From contig NZ_JAWDIX010000005.1 of assembly GCF_032380675.1 (NCBI RefSeq), forward strand, positions 62,001-126,000: a DNA stretch of 64,000 bases, read 5' to 3'. Below are positions 26,771 to 34,852 of the stretch, one piece after another. This stretch comes from Anaerolentibacter hominis. Its GTDB lineage: Bacteria > Bacillota > Clostridia > Lachnospirales > Lachnospiraceae. Made by a program: the position numbers and the translations under genes. Positions within the stretch are counted from its first letter, which is position 1. Each line of letters starts with the position of its first letter. Below the pieces are notes generated by a model. The model worked only from the letters and a program-made list of their open reading frames with translations. It had not been told where the DNA came from and ran no database searches.

Positions 26771-27952
26771 ATGGCAAAAATAAATTGTTTAAATAAGATC
26801 AGTAATGTAGGACTGGATTTATTAGATAAGAACTATGAAATGACAGATAACTTTAGCGAGGCGGATGCCGCGCTGGTCAGAAGCGCCAATATGCACGAGA
26901 TGGATCTTCCGGAATCTCTTCTGGCAATCGGAAGAGCCGGCGCTGGCGTCAATAATATTCCGCTGGATAAATGTGCGGAGAAGGGTATCGTTGTATTTAA
27001 TACCCCCGGCGCGAATGCAAACGGCGTAAAGGAACTGGTGCTTGCCAGCCTGATGCTGGCTTCCCGTGACATCATCGGCGGCGTGGAATGGTTGGAAAGC
27101 GTGAAAGACGATCCGGATGTTGCCAAATTGGTTGAGAAAAATAAATCCAAATTTGCCGGCAAAGAAGTGTCTGGCAAGAAGATGGGTGTTATCGGTCTGG
27201 GCGCTATCGGCGTTATCGTAGCCAATGTGGCTACTCATCTGGGTATGGAAGTATACGGATGCGATCCTTATATTTCGATTGATCACGCGTGGAGACTTTC
27301 CAGAAGCGTGAACCAGGCAAAAACCAGAGAGGAAATCTTTAAAGAGTGCGATTATATCACGATGCATGTACCGCTGTTAGATGATACCAGAGAGATGATC
27401 AATAAAGACACCATTGCCATGATGAAGGACGGCGCGGTTATCTTAAACTTCTCCAGAGATCTGCTGGTAAACGACGACGACATGAAGGAAGCGCTGGAAT
27501 CCGGCAAGATTGGAAAATATATCACCGATTTCCCGAATCCGAAGACGGTAAATATGAAAAACTGTATTGCAATCCCCCATCTGGGAGCTTCCACGGAAGA
27601 ATCAGAGGATAACTGTGCAGTGATGGCGGTAAAACAGATCCGCACCTATCTGGAGCACGGTAATATTGTGAACTCCGTCAATTTCCCCAACTGTGACGCC
27701 GGTGTCTGTGAGACCGACGGAAGGATCGCGGTTCTTCACAGAAATATTCCTCATATGCTCAACCAGTTTACCAATGTATTCTCTTCTATGAACATTAACA
27801 TTGAGCACATGGTAAATAAGAGCAAAGGCGATTATGCATACACGGTGATGGATTATTTCCTGAAGGATGGCTGCAAGGATATCTCTACAAAGGAAATTCT
27901 GGATAAATTCCAGACCATTGACGGCGTATTGAGAGTAAGAGTAATCAAATAA
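26771..27952 (+). CDS. serA: D-3-phosphoglycerate dehydrogenase
   Basis: Oxidises 3-phosphoglycerate with NAD+; 393 residues, the intermediate-length form with a C-terminal ACT domain (from about 320, DGRIAVLHRNIPHMLNQ). The Rossmann motif is MGVIGLGAIGVIVANVA near 140. Catalytic residues fall in NFSRDLLVN (Arg), near Glu in the NPKTVNM region, and in IPHLGASTEESE (His). The ACT domain suggests serine feedback. The start follows GGAGTAGGAA and lies 40 bases after serC. Confidence 0.94.
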   Translation: MAKINCLNKISNVGLDLLDKNYEMTDNFSEADAALVRSANMHEMDLPESLLAIGRAGAGVNNIPLDKCAEKGIVVFNTPGANANGVKELVLASLMLASRDIIGGVEWLESVKDDPDVAKLVEKNKSKFAGKEVSGKKMGVIGLGAIGVIVANVATHLGMEVYGCDPYISIDHAWRLSRSVNQAKTREEIFKECDYITMHVPLLDDTREMINKDTIAMMKDGAVILNFSRDLLVNDDDMKEALESGKIGKYITDFPNPKTVNMKNCIAIPHLGASTEESEDNCAVMAVKQIRTYLEHGNIVNSVNFPNCDAGVCETDGRIAVLHRNIPHMLNQFTNVFSSMNINIEHMVNKSKGDYAYTVMDYFLKDGCKDISTKEILDKFQTIDGVLRVRVIK

Positions 27953-27979
27953 AGAAAAAGTAAGGAGGCCACGCAGCCC

Positions 27980-29176
27980 ATGGTTAAGTTAAATGAGAAT
28001 TACCGGAATTTAAAAGAAAGTTATCTGTTCTCTGAAATTGCCCATAGAGTTGCCGCCTATACGGAAAAGCATCCGGATAAAAAGGTGATCCGCCTTGGCA
28101 TCGGCGATGTGACGCTGCCTCTCTGTGAGAAGGTTATTGATAACCTTCACGAGGCGGTGGACGAGATGGGTAAGGCAGAGACATTTAAGGGATATGGACC
28201 GGAGCAGGGCTATGATTTTCTGAGAGAGGCGATTTTGGACTATTATGCCCGCAATGGCGTAACCATTGAGAAGGATGAGATATTTGTAAGCGATGGAGCC
28301 AAGAGCGATACCGGCAATATCACAGACCTTTTTGCTGTGGATAATGTGATTCTGATTCCCGACCCGGTCTATCCGGTCTATGTTGATACCAATACGATGA
28401 ACGGCAGAAAGATCGTTTACTGTGATGCGAATAAAGAAAACGACTTCCTGCCCATGCCGGACAAAAATGTCCATGCAGATATTATCTATATCTGCTCCCC
28501 GAACAATCCCACCGGCGCCGCTTACAATGCGGCTCAGCTGAAGGAGTGGGTGGATTATGCACTGGAGAATCAGGCGGTTATCCTGTATGATTCCGCCTAT
28601 GAGTGTTTCATTGACGATCCTGTTCTCCCCAGAAGCATCTTTGCTATTGAGGGAGCGAAGAAATGTGCGGTAGAGTTCTGCTCACTGTCAAAGACAGCCG
28701 GCTTTACGGGAACACGCTGCGGCTATACCATCGTGCCGAAGGAGCTGTCCTTTCCGTGTGCTGACGGAACGGTGATGTCCATGAATAAGATGTGGAACCG
28801 TCGCCAGACAACGAAATTTAATGGTGTTTCTTATATTGTTCAGAAGGGCGCTGCTGCCGTTTTCTCCGAGGAAGGCATGGCTCAGGCTAAGAAGAACATC
28901 GAGTTTTATAAGGGCAATGCGAAAGTAATTGCGGATACTCTTACGAAGAAAAATATTCCGTTTTACGGCGGAGTGAACTCGCCCTATATCTGGTTTGAGT
29001 GCCCCGGCGGAATGGACTCCTGGACGTTTTTCGATTATCTGCTGGAGAACGCTCAGATTGTCGGTACGCCAGGCGCTGGCTTTGGTACAAACGGTACCAA
29101 CTACTTCCGGCTGACTTCATTCGGAAGCCGGGAGAATACAATAGAAGCAATGGAGCGGTTTGACCGCTTGTTCTAA
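27980..29176 (+). CDS. dapL: LL-diaminopimelate aminotransferase
   Basis: PLP enzyme converting tetrahydrodipicolinate directly to LL-diaminopimelate, a shortcut for lysine and peptidoglycan synthesis. The 398 residues start LNENYRNLKESYLFSEIAHRV, typical of DapL, with RLGIGDVTLPL near 42, SPNNPTGAAYN near 172 and the PLP-lysine site SLSKTAGFTGTRCGY near 235. The start follows AAGGAGG. It ends the leuB-dapL run. Its presence suggests that the organism does not need the succinylase or acetylase DAP route, though other genes could exist outside this window. Confidence 0.93.
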   Translation: MVKLNENYRNLKESYLFSEIAHRVAAYTEKHPDKKVIRLGIGDVTLPLCEKVIDNLHEAVDEMGKAETFKGYGPEQGYDFLREAILDYYARNGVTIEKDEIFVSDGAKSDTGNITDLFAVDNVILIPDPVYPVYVDTNTMNGRKIVYCDANKENDFLPMPDKNVHADIIYICSPNNPTGAAYNAAQLKEWVDYALENQAVILYDSAYECFIDDPVLPRSIFAIEGAKKCAVEFCSLSKTAGFTGTRCGYTIVPKELSFPCADGTVMSMNKMWNRRQTTKFNGVSYIVQKGAAAVFSEEGMAQAKKNIEFYKGNAKVIADTLTKKNIPFYGGVNSPYIWFECPGGMDSWTFFDYLLENAQIVGTPGAGFGTNGTNYFRLTSFGSRENTIEAMERFDRLF

Positions 29177-29189
29177 ATCAATGTATCAG

Positions 29190-29262
29190 ACGGGAATCGG
29201 AAGACAGATCAAGCAAACCGGATGACGGCCTGCTTGCCGTATAGTAGCCGGTTCCCGTTTTC
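29190..29262 (+). terminator. Probable terminator of the leuB-dapL operon
   Basis: An 11-bp stem with one G-U pair (29190-29200 with 29248-29258) closes around a smaller CAAGCA/TGCTTG hairpin (29210-29215/29231-29236) and is followed by TTTTCTGATTGT. The T-run is short and the loop large, so the efficiency is uncertain. Confidence 0.5.
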
Positions 29263-29284
29263 TGATTGTATCATGGAAGTAGAT

Positions 29285-29400
29285 AAGACTCCCACCTCAA
29301 TAGGTGGTGAGTAAATAACAAATTCGTCTTGGGGGGAGCCCAGTCTCCTTCCAGGATAAAGCCTCCGGCGGCTCGCAGCAAGTACGCCGAGGCGTACTTG
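29285..29400 (+). repeat. Structured intergenic stretch resembling a mobile-element end
   Basis: Two compact hairpins bracket this stretch: CCACCT/AGGTGG with a CAAT loop plus flanking ACTC/GAGT pairs (about 29289-29312), and a perfect 10-bp stem with a GA centre (29379-29388/29391-29400). Between them lies GGGGGGAGCCCAGTCTCC and a GCCTCCGGCGGC palindrome. The arrangement is reminiscent of the right ends of IS200/IS605-type elements, which encode structured guide RNAs, but no tnpB or tnpA is present. It may equally be the leader of the next gene. The identity is my inference. Confidence 0.4.
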
Positions 29401-29426
29401 AATATGAAAACAAAGGAGGATGGAAA

Positions 29427-30665
29427 ATGGCGGTAATCAGACCATTTCCCTGTGTCCGGCCCGCAAAAGAGCTTGCATCCAGAGTCGCTGCCCTGCCCTA
29501 TGATGTATACAGCAGGGCAGAGGCAAAGGCTGAGGCAGGGAAGGAACCATTGTCTTTTTTAAATATTGACCGTCCGGAGACTCAGTTTGAGGAGACGGTG
29601 GATATGTACAGCGAACGGGTATACCAAAAGGCCCGGGAACTGTTTGAACAGCAGGTGGGAGAAGGCGTCTACATAGAGGATAACGTTCCCTGCTATTATT
29701 TGTACGAACTGGTCATGGACGGGAGAAGCCAGGATGGGATCGTGGCCTGTGCTTCGATTGATGACTATCAGAGCGGCGTTATTAAAAAGCATGAGAATAC
29801 CAGAGAGGAAAAGGAACAGGACCGGATTCGCCATGTAACTGTCATGGATGCTCAGACAGGCCCTATTTTTCTTACTTACCGCTCAGAGCCTGTGATAAAT
29901 GAAATTATGAGCCGCACGAAAATGCAGGAGGCGGAGTACGATTTTACGTCGGAGGACGGGATTACCCACAGAGTGTGGGCGATAGATGCTTTGGATGACA
30001 GTAGAGCGCTGGAAGAAGCGTTTCGGAAGATCAACCAGATCTACATAGCGGACGGACACCATAGGGCGGCCTCCGCAGTTAAGGTGGGATTGAATAAGAG
30101 AGAGCAGCAGCCCGGCTATACAGGCGAAGAAGAATTCAATTATTTCCTGTCGGTGCTGTTTCCTCATGACCAGCTGAAAATTCTTCCTTATAACCGGGTT
30201 GTAGCTGACTTGAACGGACTTAGCATTCCGGAATTTCTGAATCGGTGTGCAGAGAATTTTGAAGTGAAACCCTGGAAAGACGGAGTATGTGAGCCGGATG
30301 CAAAGGGCATTATCGGCATGTATCTGGACGGCAGATGGTACCGGCTCAGAATAAAGGATGCACTGCGTACCAGTGATCCAGTGGAGGGGCTGGATGTATC
30401 TTTGCTTCAGGATCATCTGCTGGCGCCGGTACTTGGAATTGAAGATCCCAGGACTGACAAGCGGATTGACTTTGTAGGGGGTATCCGGGGAAGCGAAGAA
30501 CTGGAACGCCGGGTCTGCGATGGGATGGCGGCAGCATTTGCCATGTATCCTACTTCCATTGAAGAACTTCTGGCTGTTGCGGATGCGGGAAGGCTGATGC
30601 CGCCCAAATCCACATGGTTTGAGCCCAAACTGCGCAGCGGCCTGTTTATCCACAGGCTCTCCTGA
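29427..30665 (+). CDS. DUF1015 family protein
   Basis: A 412-residue cytosolic protein of the DUF1015 family, whose biochemical role I do not know. It opens AVIRPFPCVRPAKELASRVAALPYDVYS, as in the family, and carries the conserved YIADGHHRAASAV at about residue 207. That DGHHR motif recalls the phosphate/nucleotide-binding motif of the ParB/sulfiredoxin superfamily, which includes a serine kinase. Genes of this family are often found near serA/serC, as here (separated only by dapL), so a link to serine or phosphoserine metabolism is a fair guess. AAAGGAGGA precedes the start. Confidence 0.82.
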   Translation: MAVIRPFPCVRPAKELASRVAALPYDVYSRAEAKAEAGKEPLSFLNIDRPETQFEETVDMYSERVYQKARELFEQQVGEGVYIEDNVPCYYLYELVMDGRSQDGIVACASIDDYQSGVIKKHENTREEKEQDRIRHVTVMDAQTGPIFLTYRSEPVINEIMSRTKMQEAEYDFTSEDGITHRVWAIDALDDSRALEEAFRKINQIYIADGHHRAASAVKVGLNKREQQPGYTGEEEFNYFLSVLFPHDQLKILPYNRVVADLNGLSIPEFLNRCAENFEVKPWKDGVCEPDAKGIIGMYLDGRWYRLRIKDALRTSDPVEGLDVSLLQDHLLAPVLGIEDPRTDKRIDFVGGIRGSEELERRVCDGMAAAFAMYPTSIEELLAVADAGRLMPPKSTWFEPKLRSGLFIHRLS

Positions 30666-30708
30666 ATGCCTGGCAGTTTTATTTTATGAGTGATAGAAGG
30701 AGTTAGCA

Positions 30709-31554
30709 ATGCCGGAAAATTTGCGGGATTTATCTTATTATGTTGATTTATTTGCTCCGAAGGTGATCAGTTTTCTGCTGGAATTAATACTGGCTCTGGT
30801 GGTATTCTGGATCGGCAAAAAAATAATCCGTGGCGTATTAAAGCTGTTTAACCGTATTTTTACCAGAGCTGGAATGGAGCTGAGTGTCTCCGGTTTTTTG
30901 AACGCGGTGATCCGTACCGGGCTTTATATTCTTCTGATTATGGCGATCACGGAGGTAATCGGAATTGGTGCCAGCGCGATTATTGCACTGGTGGGCTCGG
31001 CGGGGCTGACTCTGGGACTCGCATTTCAGGGAAGCCTGTCCAATTTTGCGGGCGGTGTTTTAATTATACTGATGAAACCCTTTAAGGTGGGGGATTTCAT
31101 TATTGCGGGAAATGATTCGGGAACGGTCAGTTCCATCGATATTTTCTATACGCGCATTATCACGCCGGATAACCGGATGACGGTGATTCCCAACGGCACC
31201 CTGACCAATATGAGCCTGATCAATGTGACAAGTGAACCGGTCCGCAGGCTGGATCTGGTGGTTTCTGTGGACTATTCGGAAAATATCCAGAAGGTGAAAC
31301 ATCTGCTCGCAGAGCTTGCCATGGAGGAAGAACGGATTTTAAAGGACAGAGATATTGATATATTTGTAAATAACTTTGATCCCAGCGCAATCTCCATCGG
31401 CTTTCGCATCTGGACATTAAGCGAGAATTACTGGCCTCTGAAATGGCATCTGCTGGAGAGAATCAAAGAGAAATTTGATGAAAATAATATCACGATTCCG
31501 TTCGATCAGCTGGATGTAAACCTGGTGGGTCAGATGAGTGAGAAGCCGCAGTAA
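30709..31554 (+). CDS. Small-conductance mechanosensitive channel, MscS family
   Basis: A 281-residue membrane protein: three transmembrane helices in the first 120 residues, a pore-lining helix rich in Gly and Ala (SAGLTLGLAFQGSLSNFAGG, about residue 98), then the cytoplasmic beta domain opening RPFKVGDFI-like (KPFKVGDFIIAG) and an alpha/beta C-terminal vestibule. Opens under membrane tension to release solutes during hypo-osmotic shock. AGAAGGAG precedes ATG. It follows the DUF1015 gene by 43 bases and may share its transcript. Confidence 0.92.
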   Translation: MPENLRDLSYYVDLFAPKVISFLLELILALVVFWIGKKIIRGVLKLFNRIFTRAGMELSVSGFLNAVIRTGLYILLIMAITEVIGIGASAIIALVGSAGLTLGLAFQGSLSNFAGGVLIILMKPFKVGDFIIAGNDSGTVSSIDIFYTRIITPDNRMTVIPNGTLTNMSLINVTSEPVRRLDLVVSVDYSENIQKVKHLLAELAMEEERILKDRDIDIFVNNFDPSAISIGFRIWTLSENYWPLKWHLLERIKEKFDENNITIPFDQLDVNLVGQMSEKPQ

Positions 31555-31585
31555 TGGCAATGTTGCACGAAAAACATAATAATTT

Positions 31586-31735
31586 GATTTCAAAACCCAT
31601 GAAATCTGCCAAAATTGAAATTGTCCTCAAAAAAAGACTTTTCAACCAGGATAAAAAGTGTTATGTTATTTGTGAACTTAAGATATGTTAAGTCGGAACA
31701 AGGGTGTTCTCAATGTGTTGAGGACACCTTTTTCT
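31586..31735 (+). promoter_or_regulatory. glnN leader with hairpins and a terminator-like stem-loop
   Basis: The 276-bp gap ahead of glnN holds a perfect 7-bp hairpin (31586-31592/31600-31606), a small ACTTAA/TTAAGT hairpin near 31677-31694, and a 12-13 bp stem (31701-31713/31718-31730, one bulge, one G-U) followed by TTTTTC. Lying 95 bases before the glnN start, the last one could be an attenuator, as is common for clostridial nitrogen genes, or the terminator of mscS. Confidence 0.5.
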
Positions 31736-31830
31736 TACTTTAGATAAATTGAAAGGCTGTCCGGCACAGAACCCGGGTTTTAAAAGTTTGCCGAGTGACA
31801 TAAAGATTGAAATGGAAGGATGGAGTTAAG

Positions 31831-33936
31831 ATGACGAATGTAACAGAAATTTTCGGTAAGAATGTTTTTAACGATGCAGTCATGAGAGACCGTTTACCTA
31901 AGAAAACGTATGCGGCTCTGAAAAAAACCATCGACGAAGGGGCCGACCTGGACCCTGAGGTTGCGGAAGTCGTGGCAAATGCCATGAAGGACTGGGCAAT
32001 TGAGAAGGGTGCAACCCATTATACCCACTGGTTCCAGCCTATGACAGGTGTTACTGCTGAGAAACATGATTCTTTCATCAGTCCCATCGGCGGCGGGCAG
32101 GTCATTATGGACTTCTCCGGCAAAGAGCTGATCAAAGGTGAACCGGATGCGTCATCTTTTCCGTCCGGGGGATTAAGAGCCACATTTGAAGCCAGGGGCT
32201 ATACAGCGTGGGATTGTACTTCACCGGCATTTTTGAAGGAAGATGCAACCGGCATTACGCTCTGTATCCCAACCGCGTTCTGTGCCTATACCGGGGAGGC
32301 TCTGGATAAGAAAACTCCGCTTCTGAGGTCTATGGAGGCGATAAGCAAACAAGCAGTGCGGATTTTGAAGCTGTTCGGTTTTCCGGGAGTGGAAAGTGTA
32401 TCCTGTTCCGTGGGACCGGAGCAGGAGTACTTCCTGATTGATAAAAACAATTATATGAAACGGGAAGACCTGATTTTTACAGGCCGTACCCTGTTCGGTG
32501 CTATGCCGCCCAAGGGCCAGGAACTGGATGATCATTATTTCGGCACGATCAGGGAGCGGATCGGCTCCTTTATGCAGGAACTGAATGTGGAATTGTGGAA
32601 GCTGGGAATTACCGCGAAAACACAGCATAATGAGGTGGCGCCTGCCCAGCATGAGCTGGCTCCTATTTATAATAGTGCCAACGTGGCTACCGACCACAAT
32701 CAGCTGATCATGGAGATCATGAAAAAGGTGGCAAACCGCCATGGACTCAGCTGCCTGCTCCATGAAAAACCGTTTGCAGGGGTAAATGGCTCAGGCAAGC
32801 ATGATAACTGGTCTCTGGTGAGCAATACCGGGATCAACCTGTTATATCCCGGCAAAAAGCCTCATGAAAATAGACTGTTTCTCTTAGTATTGTCTGCAAT
32901 TCTGAAAGGGGTGGATACCCACGCAGATTTGCTCAGGCTCTCTGCCTCCAATACGGGTAATGATCACAGGCTGGGGGCAAACGAAGCTCCGCCGGCTATT
33001 ATCTCTGTATTCCTGGGCGACCAGCTGGAGGATGTCCTGGTACAGATTATAGAGAATGGTTCCGCCACTTCAAGTATAAGGGGTTCCAAGCTGAACATCG
33101 GTGTACATACCCTGCCCGAATTATCCAAGGATACCACGGACCGGAACCGTACGTCCCCATTTGCGTTTACAGGCAATAAATTCGAGTTCAGAATGGTTGG
33201 ATCTTCCATGTCAATCGCAGGCCCGAATACCACGCTAAATGCCATTGTGGCGGAAGAGTTTGAGGAGATCGCCGATGAGCTGGAGAAGGCTGCCGATTTT
33301 GACAGCGCGGTGTGTGAGATCATCCGGAGAAATGTAACAGAGCATCAGAGAATCGTCTTTAACGGCAACGGCTATTCCGACGCATGGGTGGAGGAAGCGG
33401 AAAGAAGGGGACTTCCCAATCTGAAATCTTTTGTGGATTCAATTCCTGCGCTGACCACGGAGAAGGCGATCAGGCTGTTCGAGAAGCAGAAGGTGTACAC
33501 GGAATCCGAGCTGAGAGCCCGTTCTGAAATTCAGTATGAGGCATATTCAAAAGCCATCAACATTGAAGCCAGAACAATGATAGACATGGCATCCAAGCTG
33601 TATATTCCGGCGATTATTAAATATACTACGGTGCTGGCCGAGAATATCAATATGATAACTTCCGCTGTCCCCGCTGCCGACGTAAGCGTGCAGACAGATC
33701 TTCTGGTGAAGACTTCGAATCTTCTGGCCGGGGCGAAAAACGCACTTTCCAGGCTGGAGGCTGTTACGGCGGAGGCTGCAGGGATGGAAGAGGGTGCAAA
33801 AAAGGCGAATTTCTTCCACGATGTGGTATTTGAAGTGATGACTGAGCTGAGAACCCCGATTGATGAACTGGAGATGATCGTGGATAAAGAGTTCTGGCCG
33901 GTTCCTCAGTATGGCGATATGCTGTTTGAAGTTTAA
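31831..33936 (+). CDS. glnN: Glutamine synthetase type III
   Basis: ATP-dependent amidation of glutamate; 701 residues, the length of GS-III and far longer than GS-I (about 470). Recognisable elements are FPSGGLRATFEARGYTAWD near 110, the EQEYFLID metal site near 200, the KTQHNEVAPAQHE segment near 263, and GVNGSGKHDNWS near 313 for ATP and glutamate. A C-terminal helical region after 550 is specific to GS-III. I prefer ATG 31831 with GGATGGAG upstream over 31807. It is the main ammonia-assimilating enzyme visible here and pairs with Icd-derived 2-oxoglutarate. Confidence 0.95.
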   Translation: MTNVTEIFGKNVFNDAVMRDRLPKKTYAALKKTIDEGADLDPEVAEVVANAMKDWAIEKGATHYTHWFQPMTGVTAEKHDSFISPIGGGQVIMDFSGKELIKGEPDASSFPSGGLRATFEARGYTAWDCTSPAFLKEDATGITLCIPTAFCAYTGEALDKKTPLLRSMEAISKQAVRILKLFGFPGVESVSCSVGPEQEYFLIDKNNYMKREDLIFTGRTLFGAMPPKGQELDDHYFGTIRERIGSFMQELNVELWKLGITAKTQHNEVAPAQHELAPIYNSANVATDHNQLIMEIMKKVANRHGLSCLLHEKPFAGVNGSGKHDNWSLVSNTGINLLYPGKKPHENRLFLLVLSAILKGVDTHADLLRLSASNTGNDHRLGANEAPPAIISVFLGDQLEDVLVQIIENGSATSSIRGSKLNIGVHTLPELSKDTTDRNRTSPFAFTGNKFEFRMVGSSMSIAGPNTTLNAIVAEEFEEIADELEKAADFDSAVCEIIRRNVTEHQRIVFNGNGYSDAWVEEAERRGLPNLKSFVDSIPALTTEKAIRLFEKQKVYTESELRARSEIQYEAYSKAINIEARTMIDMASKLYIPAIIKYTTVLAENINMITSAVPAADVSVQTDLLVKTSNLLAGAKNALSRLEAVTAEAAGMEEGAKKANFFHDVVFEVMTELRTPIDELEMIVDKEFWPVPQYGDMLFEV

Positions 33937-33991
33937 ATTTCCACGTTGAAGTAAGCCATCAGGTAAAAAATAAGCACAGCTATAAAACCAG

Positions 33992-34034
33992 GAAGCCGGA
34001 GAAAGATTATCTTCTTTCTCCGGCTTCTTGATTT
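33992..34034 (+). terminator. Strong intrinsic terminator after glnN
   Basis: A perfect 15-bp stem (33992-34006 with 34013-34027) and a six-base loop, followed by TTGATTTT. Confidence 0.85.
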
Positions 34035-34093
34035 TGCAATGGAAGAAGTTTCCTGCTATGATAGAGGAGAGCCAAAAAGAGAGGATGAACCAA

Positions 34094-34447
34094 ATGGACT
34101 TTTATAGAAGGGTCAAACTGGTCTGCGAACATATTCCCAGGGGAAAAGTAGCCACCTACGGACAGATTGCCCTGCTCTGCGGCATGCCCCGGTATTCCAG
34201 GGCCGTGGGCTATGCCTTGAAGAAAGGTCTGGCTGGAGAGGGGTACGCGCACCGGGTGGTAAACCATCAGGGCTTTTTAAGCGGTGCCGCTAATTTTGAA
34301 AAACCGGATACACAGAAAAAGCTGCTGCGCAGTGAAATGGTGAAGGTGAGCCGGGACAACAGAGTGGACTTAAAAAAGTATGGATGGGATAATTCACTGG
34401 ATGAAGCATTGCTGCTTCGGAATATGTTTGAAGAGGCAGGAATATAG
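34094..34447 (+). CDS. Alkyltransferase-like (ATL/MGMT-fold) protein without reactive Cys
   Basis: A 117-residue protein matching the DNA-binding C-terminal domain of O6-alkylguanine-DNA alkyltransferase: IPRGKVATYGQIALLCG with the helix-turn-helix at 15-30 and YSRAVGYALKK near 34. The reactive-site PCHR is replaced by YAHR, with Ala52 where the methyl-accepting Cys should be, so it cannot repair by alkyl transfer. ATL proteins typically flag alkylated bases for nucleotide excision repair. ATG 34094 sits nine bases after GAGAGG; in-frame starts at 34085 and further upstream fit less well. Confidence 0.82.
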   Translation: MDFYRRVKLVCEHIPRGKVATYGQIALLCGMPRYSRAVGYALKKGLAGEGYAHRVVNHQGFLSGAANFEKPDTQKKLLRSEMVKVSRDNRVDLKKYGWDNSLDEALLLRNMFEEAGI

Positions 34448-34535
34448 GTGAAACTGAATGAAAACAATCGGTCACAGAAAGTAAATTGACGCGGACGGTA
34501 TTGTAAAAATCAGTAAAAAGGGGTATTAATAAAGT

Positions 34536-34812
34536 TAGCGTCGATGTACAAAGGGACACACGGTCGGATAAAGGCGAATTTTAGTACCTGCTGCGTTACT
34601 TTCATTCCACGTACGTCTCTGTACGTGTCATTCAAGTGCCTTACAGGGACTAAAATTCGTTCTTTCCCGACTCCCTGACCTCAGCCATGAAGATTTTACG
34701 GTTTTTCAAGGCAGACGATTGAGGCGTGCTGGATGCACGCTGATTGAGGATAACGCAGAAAACCCGTAAAATACCTTGGCTGAGGCGTGTATTCCTTTGT
34801 AAATCGACGCTA
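34536..34812. mobile_element. MITE-like element, 277 bp with 27-bp terminal inverted repeats
   Basis: The left end (34536-34562) and the reverse complement of the right end (34786-34812) match at 24 of 27 positions, both bounded by TA. Inside are nested hairpins: CGAATTTTAGT/ACTAAAATTCG (34575-34585/34649-34659) around CACGTAC/GTACGTG; then CTCAGCCA/TGGCTGAG and ATTTTACGG/CCGTAAAAT (34680-34784) around GCGTGC/GCACGC. No transposase is encoded; small ORFs here are non-coding. It fills most of the 405-bp gap before the Ca2+-ATPase and ends 27 bases before its ribosome-binding site. The TA borders suggest a Tc1/mariner- or IS630-like mover (inference). Confidence 0.75.
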
Positions 34813-34852
34813 CCATGCCTTATGGGCAAATAAAATTCGGGAGGTGCGGTAT

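Noticed and set aside
31555..31830. Glutamine riboswitch before glnN
   Set aside because: The known glutamine-binding motifs are cyanobacterial or phage-related and their core is not visible here.
34787..34852. Upstream ATG start for the P-type ATPase
   Set aside because: It lies within the MITE right repeat and lacks a ribosome-binding site, whereas TTG 34853 has GGGAGG at the ideal distance.
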